Below are positions 17,466 to 24,166 of a stretch of DNA of 32,075 bases, piece by piece. How positions within the stretch are numbered: the stretch's first letter is position 1; every line of letters begins with the position of its first letter. The notes below the pieces were generated by a model that was not told the origin of the DNA, did not search any database, and saw only the letters and a program-made list of their open reading frames with translations. The position numbers were made by a program, and so were the translations under genes. Origin of the DNA: Bdellovibrionales bacterium (lineage in GTDB: Bacteria; Bdellovibrionota; FAC87; UBA2466). The stretch spans positions 1 through 32,075 of the forward strand of contig SHZA01000018.1 of the NCBI GenBank assembly GCA_009692515.1, written 5' to 3'.

Positions 17466-18758
17466 TTAAGCCGATTCTTTTTTACTTTGTGCAGATACAG
17501 CTTGTTCTTCAGGAGTAGTATAGGTCAACTCGGGCTTTCCCTTTTTTAGAATAACGCTTTCATCGATAGTGCATTCCTTCAGATTTGGAATTGATGGAAG
17601 CTCATACATAATATCTAACATCGAGTTTTCTAAAATCGATCTTAGTCCACGGGCCCCTGTTTTTGATTTTCGTGCCTCTTTAGCTACAGTATTAAGTGCC
17701 GCCTCTGAAAAATTTAATTTTACGTTCTCATACTCAAATAATTTTTGATACTGCTTGATGATCGCATTTTTCGGCTCTGTAAGAATACGAATGAGGGCAG
17801 GTTCATCAAGCTCACCGAGCGCAGCAATTACAGGTAATCTTCCAATAAATTCTGGAATCATTCCGAATCGCAAAAGGTCCTCTGGCAAAACTCTAGAAAG
17901 AGGATTCTCTTTAGACTTTTCCTTTTGGCCTTTAACTTCCGCACCAATTCCCATGCTGCGCTTTTGACCTCGCTGTTCGATCACTTTGTCTAGGCCGACA
18001 AAAGCTCCGCCGCAGATAAAAAGAATGTTAGTGGTATCAACCTGTAAAAACTCCTGTTGAGGATGTTTTCTTCCGCCTTTGGGAGGAACATTAGCACGGG
18101 TGCCTTCAAATATTTTGAGTAATGCTTGCTGCACCCCTTCGCCAGAAACATCTCTGGTAATAGAAGGGTTTTCCCCTTTTCGTGCAATCTTATCGATCTC
18201 GTCGATATAAACGATACCCTTTTGTGTTTTTTCGATATCGTAATCGGCATTTTGAAGTAAATATAAAATAATATTTTCTACATCTTCACCCACATAACCG
18301 GCTTCGGTTAATGTTGTGGCATCAACGATAGCAAAAGGCACCTTCAAAACTTTAGCGAGTGTTTGCGCTAATAAAGTTTTTCCACTTCCTGTAGGCCCTA
18401 CTAAAAGGATATTACTTTTTTGAAGTTCCACTTCAGAGCCTGAACCGCCAGTTGTTTTCGCTTGAATTCTTTTGTAATGATTGTGAACAGCCACCGATAA
18501 AGTTTTCTTGGCCTGATCCTGCCCAATCACATAGTCATCAAGAATGGCTTTAATCTCAGCGGGCTTCGGAATTTTGGTGGTCCCAGTACGAACATCCTCT
18601 TTCTGGGCCTCCTCGGCGATAATGTCATTGCATAGCTCAATACATTCATCACAGATATGAACGGTGGGACCCGCAATCAGTTTCTTTACCTCTTTCTGAC
18701 TTTTCCCACAAAAACTACAAACTAAATTTCCAAAGCTTTCACTGTCTCGGCGACTCAT
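17466..18758 (-). CDS. clpX: ClpX, ATPase/unfoldase subunit of Clp protease
   Basis: ClpX unfolds tagged proteins and feeds them to ClpP. The 430-residue product has the N-terminal zinc-binding dimer domain (C14, C17, C36, C39 in CSFCGKS and CDECIEL), Walker A GPTGSGKT (121-128), the pore loop GYVG (154-157), Walker [10 protein letters not shown] (182-190) and the sensor region PEFIGRLP. The ClpP-docking loop, IGF in most ClpX proteins, reads SMGIGAEV here, so the tripeptide appears to be MGI. The gene lies 77 bases downstream of clpP with its own promoter. ATG at 18758 follows GTGGGG. Confidence 0.97.
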   Translation of the reverse strand: MSRRDSESFGNLVCSFCGKSQKEVKKLIAGPTVHICDECIELCNDIIAEEAQKEDVRTGTTKIPKPAEIKAILDDYVIGQDQAKKTLSVAVHNHYKRIQAKTTGGSGSEVELQKSNILLVGPTGSGKTLLAQTLAKVLKVPFAIVDATTLTEAGYVGEDVENIILYLLQNADYDIEKTQKGIVYIDEIDKIARKGENPSITRDVSGEGVQQALLKIFEGTRANVPPKGGRKHPQQEFLQVDTTNILFICGGAFVGLDKVIEQRGQKRSMGIGAEVKGQKEKSKENPLSRVLPEDLLRFGMIPEFIGRLPVIAALGELDEPALIRILTEPKNAIIKQYQKLFEYENVKLNFSEAALNTVAKEARKSKTGARGLRSILENSMLDIMYELPSIPNLKECTIDESVILKKGKPELTYTTPEEQAVSAQSKKESA

Positions 18759-18794
18759 GAGGGCCCCACTATCTTTACGTTGCTATTATCGATA

Positions 18795-18823
18795 ATTAAA
18801 GAACCTAACTGCTACGAAGTCAA
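18795..18823 (-). promoter_or_regulatory. Promoter of clpX
   Basis: Minus-strand TTGACT (18818-18823) and TTTAAT (18795-18800) are 17 bases apart, each one base off consensus. Initiation near 18788 gives a leader of about 30 bases to the clpX ATG. Confidence 0.55.
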
Positions 18824-18835
18824 AATGAAGTCGCT

Positions 18836-19513
18836 TTATTTAGCCGCTCCACCCTTACCACGCTCCATAATCACATTATCCACAATGCCATACTCTTTGG
18901 CCTCTACTGCAGACATATAACGATCACGGTCGGTATCACTTTCAATCTTTTCGTACGGTTGGCCCGAATGCTTCACTAAAATATGATTGAGCTTCTCTTT
19001 GAGAATAAGAATCTGCTTAGCTTGGATAGCAATATCGGTAGCTTGTCCTTGTGCCCCACCTAGCGGTTGATGGATCATAATTTGTGAGTGAGGCAGCGCA
19101 TAACGCTTTCCCTTCGTTCCCGCAGCTAAAAGTAGCGCGCCCATACTGGCCGCCATCCCTGTACAATAGGTGCAAATATCCGGCTTGATATACTGCATCA
19201 TATCGTACATTCCCAATCCCGCAGAAACACTTCCTCCGGGAGAGTTAATATAAATATGAATATCCCCTTCAGGATCCTCAGACTCTAAAAAGAGTAACTG
19301 AGCAATAAAAAGATTCGCGATCGCATCATTGACCTCTGTACCAATGAACAGAATGCGTTCTTTAAGAAGCCGTGAATAGATATCAAAACTACGTTCGCCT
19401 CTGGCGGTTTGTTCAATCACCATAGGAACGAGATAACTATTGCTCGTTTCTGTTTCGCTTAAATTGGGTTTAATAGAATTCATGGTTTGAGAAAGAGAGA
19501 TGATGCCGGACAT
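18836..19513 (-). CDS. clpP: ClpP, proteolytic subunit of Clp protease
   Basis: A serine protease that forms the tetradecameric chamber used with ClpX. The catalytic triad is S123 in GMAASMGA, H148 in IMIHQPLGG and D197 in SDTDRDRYM, spaced 25 and 49 residues apart as in other ClpP proteins. Length is 225 residues; the first 30 or so are probably a propeptide-like leader, since mature ClpP usually begins near the YLVPMVIE segment. ATG at 19513 is supported by AGGAGG about nine bases upstream. It follows trigger factor on the same strand but is separated by a strong terminator and its own promoter. Confidence 0.97.
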   Translation of the reverse strand: MSGIISLSQTMNSIKPNLSETETSNSYLVPMVIEQTARGERSFDIYSRLLKERILFIGTEVNDAIANLFIAQLLFLESEDPEGDIHIYINSPGGSVSAGLGMYDMMQYIKPDICTYCTGMAASMGALLLAAGTKGKRYALPHSQIMIHQPLGGAQGQATDIAIQAKQILILKEKLNHILVKHSGQPYEKIESDTDRDRYMSAVEAKEYGIVDNVIMERGKGGAAK

Positions 19514-19537
19514 GGAGTGTGCCCTCCTAATCCTATT

Positions 19538-19566
19538 ATTAAACCTCTGATCCCCAAAAATGACAA
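19538..19566 (-). promoter_or_regulatory. Promoter of clpP
   Basis: Minus-strand TTGTCA (19561-19566) and TTTAAT (19538-19543) are 17 bases apart. The -35 box begins at the last base of the tig terminator stem, so the two signals abut. The -10 box is identical to that of clpX. Confidence 0.55.
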
Positions 19567-19593
19567 GACCCGCAGTGCTAGAACTGCGGGTCT
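19551..19593 (-). terminator. Intrinsic terminator of tig
   Basis: A perfect 11-pair stem (19566-19576 with 19583-19593, AGACCCGCAGT in sense orientation) closes a six-base loop. It is followed on the minus strand by TGTCATTTTT. The stem lies 34 bases after the tig stop. Confidence 0.85.
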
Positions 19594-19627
19594 CATTGAC
19601 TTCCTAAAACACCAGAAAAGTTTTCCG

Positions 19628-20926
19628 TTATTTTTCCATTTTTGCGCTGGTAATCAAAAATTCAAATAGCTGATCGGTAAGAATTTCATCACGTAAGCGC
19701 TGTGTAATTCCTTTTTCATTTAAGAACTTCTGAGCCTCTGGAACTGTTTTAGCAAGTTGAGTTGCAATCATTTCAACTCGGGCTTGCATCCGATTAGAAT
19801 CAAGTTGAATACCTTCTTTTTGTGCAATCGCTTTTAAAATCAAAGTACTCTTAACCATGTTTTCAGCGCGCTTTTTGATAAGAACCATCTCGTCAGCTTT
19901 GGGTGGCGGCATTTTAATATTTCGCTTTTTAAAATCCTCTTTCATCCAATCTAAAAGAGCTGTCGTTTGTTCTTCTGCTAGTGACGCAGGAACTTCAAAG
20001 GTGTTTTCTGCCACCAAGTGATCCACAATCTCTTGTCGTTGTGCTTTTTTAGATTCTTCGCCTTTGGACTGCTTAATATTTTCTCGAATTTCAATGGTTA
20101 AGGACTCAATTGTAGCCCCCTCTTTTAACTGCGCCGCAAAGGCATCGTTCACCTCTGGAAGTATCTTGTTTTTTAATTCAATTAACTTCACAGTAAAGTT
20201 GGCCGTTTTTCCTGCGACAGTGGGGTCCCCATATTCTGCAGGAAAGGTCTCTTCGACTTCGCGAGTTTCTCCCGCCTTCATTTCCATTAATGCTTTTTCT
20301 ATATTTGGAAGCACTCTCTCGATACCTAATTCCACAGTATAGCTTTTAGATTCCTCTTTTTTACTTGGATTGTCCTTTAAAACAAATCCCACCTCAACCA
20401 CGGCAAAACTTCCTTTTTCTGCCTTTTCTGCAGTTGATGGCTCAAGCGTCGCCATTTTTTCTCTTAAGCTGTTAAAGGTTTCCTTGATATCCTCTTCGGT
20501 AGGTTCGGTACTCTGTTTTTTTAACGACATCCCTTTGTATGCTTTTAATTTGATTTCGGGTTCCACCTCAAACTCGGCAGAAAAAGCAAAGGGCTTGCCG
20601 TCTACAATTTCATTGAATTCCACTTTGGGCCGACTTACAGGAGAGAGTTTCGTTTGTTGCAAAGCTTCACTAAGACCCGCTTCAAGAAGATGGGAAACAA
20701 TATCTCTTTTAATCTCCTCTTTAAATTTCTGTTTGATTAATTGCGCCGGTGCTTTTCCGGGTCTAAACCCTGGAATTTTTGCAGATTGAGTATAGCGAGT
20801 GAGCATCATCTGTTCATGCTTTTGCATGGTGTCTCCACCAAATTCAATGGTGAGTTTCACCTTAGTCTCACTTAAACGATCGATACTTTTCACGCTTAGA
20901 TCATGGCTGTGTTCTTTTTCGGTCAC
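19628..20926 (-). CDS. tig: Trigger factor (ribosome-associated chaperone/prolyl isomerase)
   Basis: Trigger factor binds ribosomal protein L23 at the exit tunnel and shields nascent chains. The length, 432 residues, equals that of the Escherichia coli protein. The ribosome-binding signature GFRPGKAP is at about 54-61. A central FKBP-like domain (about 160-245) includes KGSFAVVEVGFVL and EVEETFPAEYGD. The helical C-terminal arms run to the end. The start is GTG at 20926 with AGGGG five to six bases upstream. The gap of 82 bases to the upstream lspA copy contains no T-tailed terminator, so read-through from the rho-lspA transcript is possible. Confidence 0.95.
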   Translation of the reverse strand: MTEKEHSHDLSVKSIDRLSETKVKLTIEFGGDTMQKHEQMMLTRYTQSAKIPGFRPGKAPAQLIKQKFKEEIKRDIVSHLLEAGLSEALQQTKLSPVSRPKVEFNEIVDGKPFAFSAEFEVEPEIKLKAYKGMSLKKQSTEPTEEDIKETFNSLREKMATLEPSTAEKAEKGSFAVVEVGFVLKDNPSKKEESKSYTVELGIERVLPNIEKALMEMKAGETREVEETFPAEYGDPTVAGKTANFTVKLIELKNKILPEVNDAFAAQLKEGATIESLTIEIRENIKQSKGEESKKAQRQEIVDHLVAENTFEVPASLAEEQTTALLDWMKEDFKKRNIKMPPPKADEMVLIKKRAENMVKSTLILKAIAQKEGIQLDSNRMQARVEMIATQLAKTVPEAQKFLNEKGITQRLRDEILTDQLFEFLITSAKMEK

Positions 20927-21008
20927 AAAAACCCCTGTTTTAAATAGTTAAAATAGCCCGTTCTTCTACCACGGCATGGCGCTAGGCACAATAGAGGTTT
21001 TATTGCCT

Positions 21009-21530
21009 TTAAAGGACAGAATTACTCTTAGTTGTCGACGAATTCCCCTGAAAAAAAGAACCGATAAAAAGGTAGGTTACCCCGATCACAATGCAGGAAT
21101 CGGCCACATTAAACGCGGGCCAATGGTAGACCTCCTTCCAATGAAGATCCAAAAAATCCACTACATAACCGAACCGAACTCTATCGATTAAGTTTCCGAT
21201 AGCCCCCCCCATCACTAAACTTAGGGCTAGTCCCGTTAGCTTTTGATCCGGTTTAAGCTTGGCTAAAATAGCCATAATAATAACCAAAGCCAATATCGGA
21301 ACCATAATGAAAAAGGGATCTCTAAAATAGGCGGGCGCATTATGTAAAACGCCAAAGGCCGCTCCCATATTCCTTACATAAGTAAGCGCAAAAAATGACT
21401 GAATAATAGAAAGACTCTCACCCCAATGAAACCGATTTAAAACTAATTGTTTCGTCCACTGATCAAATAAAATCACCAGCAGGACGGTGCTAAATATCGT
21501 TACTATTTTCCAGGGTGGAAAAGATCTCAT
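21009..21530 (-). CDS. lspA: Lipoprotein signal peptidase II, second tandem copy
   Basis: LspA cleaves signal peptides of diacylated prolipoproteins in the inner membrane. The 173-residue product has four membrane helices and the family motifs: FDQWTKQLV, NMGAAFG (about 54-60), GNLIDR (112-117), VVDF with D125 and FNVADS with D144, the two catalytic aspartates. ATG at 21530 is chosen over one at 21563 because AAGGA lies seven bases upstream and the previous copy stops one base earlier (TAATATG), a coupling arrangement. It is clearly a paralogue of the preceding gene and keeps all active-site residues. Confidence 0.93.
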   Translation of the reverse strand: MRSFPPWKIVTIFSTVLLVILFDQWTKQLVLNRFHWGESLSIIQSFFALTYVRNMGAAFGVLHNAPAYFRDPFFIMVPILALVIIMAILAKLKPDQKLTGLALSLVMGGAIGNLIDRVRFGYVVDFLDLHWKEVYHWPAFNVADSCIVIGVTYLFIGSFFQGNSSTTKSNSVL

Positions 21531-21531
21531 A

Positions 21532-22035
21532 TTAAATTCCTTTTTCTCTGCGGCCTCTGCCACTGTGCTTAAGTGTGTTCACAAACATCAAAATGACACC
21601 GACTAAAATAGAAATATCGGCGATATTAAATGCCGGCAGAACTATTTTTTCTTTCCAATGTATCTGCAGAAAATCGATCACATAACTATATTTGATTCTA
21701 TCTAATAAGTTTCCCATGGCCCCCGAAAAAATAGTCGTCAGCGCCACCGAAGTTAACATTTGATCATCTTGAAGCTTGATGAAAATAAGAATAATTAAAA
21801 CCAGTGCAAATATGGGAACGGCGATAAAAAAGATCTCTTGAAATTGTTTAGGGGCCTGTTGCAAAAGACCAAAGGCAAAGCCATTGTTTTGCTTTAAAAC
21901 AGCCGAAAGAAAACCGGGGACAAGCCAGTGATCCGTGCCTTGTTGCCACGAGGATTGAACAACATGCTTTAATAACTGGTCTAAGGCCAGAATTAAACCA
22001 CTCAAAGAAAATAGAATTAGGTACCGTTGTTTCAT
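21532..22035 (-). CDS. lspA: Lipoprotein signal peptidase II, first tandem copy
   Basis: A 167-residue LspA with four hydrophobic helices. Motifs are ALDQLLKHVV near the first helix, NNGFAFG (50-56), GNLLDR (108-113), VIDF with D121 and FNIADI with D140, so both catalytic aspartates are present. It starts 16 bases after the rho stop with only a weak ribosome site (CTGGGT), which suggests coupling to rho translation. The C-terminus ends in a short basic GRGRREKGI tail. Side-by-side complete lspA genes are uncommon; differing substrate sets or a simple dosage effect are both possible. Confidence 0.93.
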   Translation of the reverse strand: MKQRYLILFSLSGLILALDQLLKHVVQSSWQQGTDHWLVPGFLSAVLKQNNGFAFGLLQQAPKQFQEIFFIAVPIFALVLIILIFIKLQDDQMLTSVALTTIFSGAMGNLLDRIKYSYVIDFLQIHWKEKIVLPAFNIADISILVGVILMFVNTLKHSGRGRREKGI

Positions 22036-22051
22036 GTACCCAGAAATTTTA

Positions 22052-23299
22052 CTACGAACTCATCGAATCTAAGAAAGCTTTATTTGTTTTTGAGGACATA
22101 ATCTTATCCAGCAAAAACTCCATGCTATCTACCACATTCATGGGTTGAAGCACTTTTCTTAAGATCCATACTCGGTTTAGAACCTCTTTATCCATTAAAA
22201 GCTCTTCACGGCGAGTTCCCGATTTATTGATATCGATACAGGGAAAGATTCGCTTCTCCATCAGTTTTCGATCTAAAACAATCTCAAGATTACCCGTACC
22301 CTTAAACTCCTCGAAAATCACCTCATCCATGCGACTTCCAGTATCAATTAAGGCCGTCGCTAAAATGGTTAAACTGCCACCATTTTCAATATTTCTTGCG
22401 GCACCGAAAAATCTTTTCGGTTTGTGAAGTGCGTTAGAGTCCACACCACCCGATAAGATCTTTCCACTCGGAGGAACTACGGTATTGTAAGCGCGTGCTA
22501 GTCGCGTAATCGAGTCTAATAAAATCACAACATCTTTTTTGTGCTCGACTAAGCGCTTAGCCTTTTCAATGACCATTTCGGCAACCTGAACGTGTCTCGT
22601 GGCCGGCTCATCGAAAGTTGAGCTCACTACCTCGCCGTCTACGTTACGTTCCATATCGGTGACCTCTTCAGGACGCTCATCGATAAGAAGGACGATTAAA
22701 ACAACCTCAGGATGATTGTGCGTGATCGCATTTGCAATCTCCTGCATTAGCATCGTTTTTCCAGCTCTTGGAGGCGCTACGATAAGACCCCGCTGGCCTT
22801 TGCCTACTGGAGTTAAAAGATCGATAACTCGTGTGGAATACTTTTTGGGATCATATTCCATATTAAATCGCTCATGAGGGTAAAGCGGCGTTAAGTTATC
22901 AAATAAAATTTTCTCTCGAGCCACATCTGGCTCTTCATGATTTATTTTTTCTACTTTGAGTAATGCAAAATATCTTTCAGAGTCTTTAGGAGGACGAATT
23001 TGCCCTTCAACGGTATCTCCGGTTCGCAGCATAAATCGGCGAATCTGAGAAGGGGATACATAAATATCGTCTGGGCCTGGAAGATAGTTGTAATCGGGGG
23101 CTCTTAAAAAACCAAAACCATCGGGAAGGGTTTCTAAAACACCTTCACCATAGATTTGTCCGTTTTGCTCGGTCTGTGCCTGCAGAATCGCAAAGATCAA
23201 CTCTTGTCGACGAAGTCCCCCGGGAGACTCAACTGCTAAAGAACGCGCCAGCTCTGTTAAGTCGGCGATTGGTTTTTCTTTTAGCTCCTTTAAATGCAT
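22052..23299 (-). CDS. rho: Transcription termination factor Rho
   Basis: Rho is a hexameric RNA helicase that ends transcription at unstructured C-rich sites. The 415-residue protein has the N-terminal helical domain ([18 protein letters not shown]), the cold-shock-like primary RNA site ([17 protein letters not shown]), Walker [12 protein letters not shown] (about 175-185), Walker [16 protein letters not shown] and the Q/R-loop region [21 protein letters not shown]. No insertion domain is present. ATG at 23299 follows AGAAGG. It has its own promoter and a leader of about 145 bases, and probably shares its transcript with the two lspA genes. Confidence 0.97.
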   Translation of the reverse strand: MHLKELKEKPIADLTELARSLAVESPGGLRRQELIFAILQAQTEQNGQIYGEGVLETLPDGFGFLRAPDYNYLPGPDDIYVSPSQIRRFMLRTGDTVEGQIRPPKDSERYFALLKVEKINHEEPDVAREKILFDNLTPLYPHERFNMEYDPKKYSTRVIDLLTPVGKGQRGLIVAPPRAGKTMLMQEIANAITHNHPEVVLIVLLIDERPEEVTDMERNVDGEVVSSTFDEPATRHVQVAEMVIEKAKRLVEHKKDVVILLDSITRLARAYNTVVPPSGKILSGGVDSNALHKPKRFFGAARNIENGGSLTILATALIDTGSRMDEVIFEEFKGTGNLEIVLDRKLMEKRIFPCIDINKSGTRREELLMDKEVLNRVWILRKVLQPMNVVDSMEFLLDKIMSSKTNKAFLDSMSS

Positions 23300-23452
23300 A
23301 TTAACTACCTTCTATTTGGGTTGGATTACTTTTGAGGAAATACCTAATGTTCTTATCTCTATTCCCTGATTTCACTGTTTTGTATTTTGATTGGGTTAAA
23401 ACTTAAATACCCTATTTATTCCATTGCCGGAGGTAAAAGATAAAAACAAGTT

Positions 23453-23482
23453 AACTTACGAAAAAAAAGCTGCGTGTGTCAA
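23453..23482 (-). promoter_or_regulatory. Promoter of rho
   Basis: A perfect minus-strand TTGACA (23477-23482) lies 18 bases from TAAGTT (23453-23458), which is a modest -10. Initiation near 23446 leaves an AT-rich leader of about 145 bases before rho, in which I see no clear stem. Rho genes are often autoregulated through their leader, so the length is noteworthy. Confidence 0.5.
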
Positions 23483-23524
23483 CAAAAAAGTACACCCTCG
23501 ATTAAGTGGTGCGCAAGAAAAGAT

Positions 23525-23558
23525 GGGGCCCAGAGTCAATCTCTGCCAACTGGGCCCC
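23525..23558 (-). terminator. Intrinsic terminator of the cold-shock gene
   Basis: GGGGCCCAG (23525-23533) and CTGGGCCCC (23550-23558) form a nine-pair GC-rich stem with a 16-base loop. On the minus strand it is followed by ATCTTTTCTT. It lies 20 bases after the stop of the cold-shock gene and insulates rho. Confidence 0.8.
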
Positions 23559-23578
23559 GAAAATCAAGACAATAAAAA

Positions 23579-23794
23579 TTAGGCGTTGCCGCTCTTGATT
23601 TTGGAAACGCGTGTGGCTTGCGGCCCCTTAGGACCGTCGGTCATGTCGAAATCGACCTCTTGACCTTCCGTCAAAGACTTAAAGCCTTCGCCGTCAATAG
23701 AAGAAAAATGAACAAAAACATCTTGCCCACCCTCTTGCTCAATAAAACCATAACCCTTGTTGTCATTGAACCACTTCACGAAGCCAGTTGGCAT
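23579..23794 (-). CDS. Cold-shock domain protein (CspA family)
   Basis: A 71-residue single cold-shock domain that binds single-stranded RNA and DNA. Both RNP motifs are readable: KGYGFIEQ (RNP1) and DVFVHFSSI (RNP2), with GFVKWFN at the start and GPQATRV near the end. ATG at 23794 follows GGAGGACTG at nine bases; the frame extends to 23851 but that part has no ribosome site. The transcript appears single-gene, with a structured leader upstream and a strong terminator downstream. I cannot say which cspA-type paralogue it is or whether it is cold-induced. Confidence 0.95.
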   Translation of the reverse strand: MPTGFVKWFNDNKGYGFIEQEGGQDVFVHFSSIDGEGFKSLTEGQEVDFDMTDGPKGPQATRVSKIKSGNA

Positions 23795-23819
23795 AAATAC
23801 AGTCCTCCAATAATAACCA

Positions 23820-23926
23820 CTTAAAATTCTTTTGCTCTGGTGAACTTTCAATCAACGTTTTTAGTTTCACTAAAAACTCTCTCGAAAGCGGCGTTTACAC
23901 TTTACTACAACCAAAAGAATTTTAAG
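23820..23926 (-). promoter_or_regulatory. Structured leader of the cold-shock gene
   Basis: Two 15-base arms, 23820-23834 and 23912-23926, are perfect reverse complements (CAAAAGAATTTTAAG). They enclose a nine-pair hairpin with a three-base loop (23857-23865 with 23869-23877). In the minus-strand transcript the outer stem ends 25 bases before the start codon, just ahead of the ribosome site. A temperature-responsive leader is a reasonable inference, since CspA genes are often controlled by leader structure. Confidence 0.55.
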
Positions 23927-24044
23927 AAATCCCACCTATTAAAACAGGAAATAAAAAGGAACTAACTCCCCCCCTCTTTAACTACCTGTTAAACCCACCA
24001 AATAGAATGATGTTTGAGGCAGGACTTCGTGTCAAGCGAGTTGA

Positions 24045-24072
24045 TTGACAGGGAATGTCACTGCGCTATAAT
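24045..24072 (+). promoter_or_regulatory. Near-consensus sigma-70 promoter of ftsK
   Basis: TTGACA (24045-24050) and TATAAT (24067-24072) are both perfect hexamers, separated by 16 bases. Initiation near 24079 gives a leader of about 88 bases to the ftsK start. TGACA-N5-TGTCA (24046-24060) overlaps the -35 box, and TGTCAA-N9-TTGACA (24030-24050) overlaps it from the other side; either could be an operator. The rest of 23927-24166 contains no gene. Confidence 0.75.
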
Positions 24073-24166
24073 TAATTAGATAGAAATTTCGATTTCCGAT
24101 CCATTCTATCGACTAAAACATGTCAAATTATTGTCTCTAAAATTCCCCCCAAACAAAGGTGGCGTC

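Noticed and set aside
20370..20789. Plus-strand 139-codon frame inside tig
   Set aside because: Ser/Ala-rich mirror of trigger factor with no start signal.
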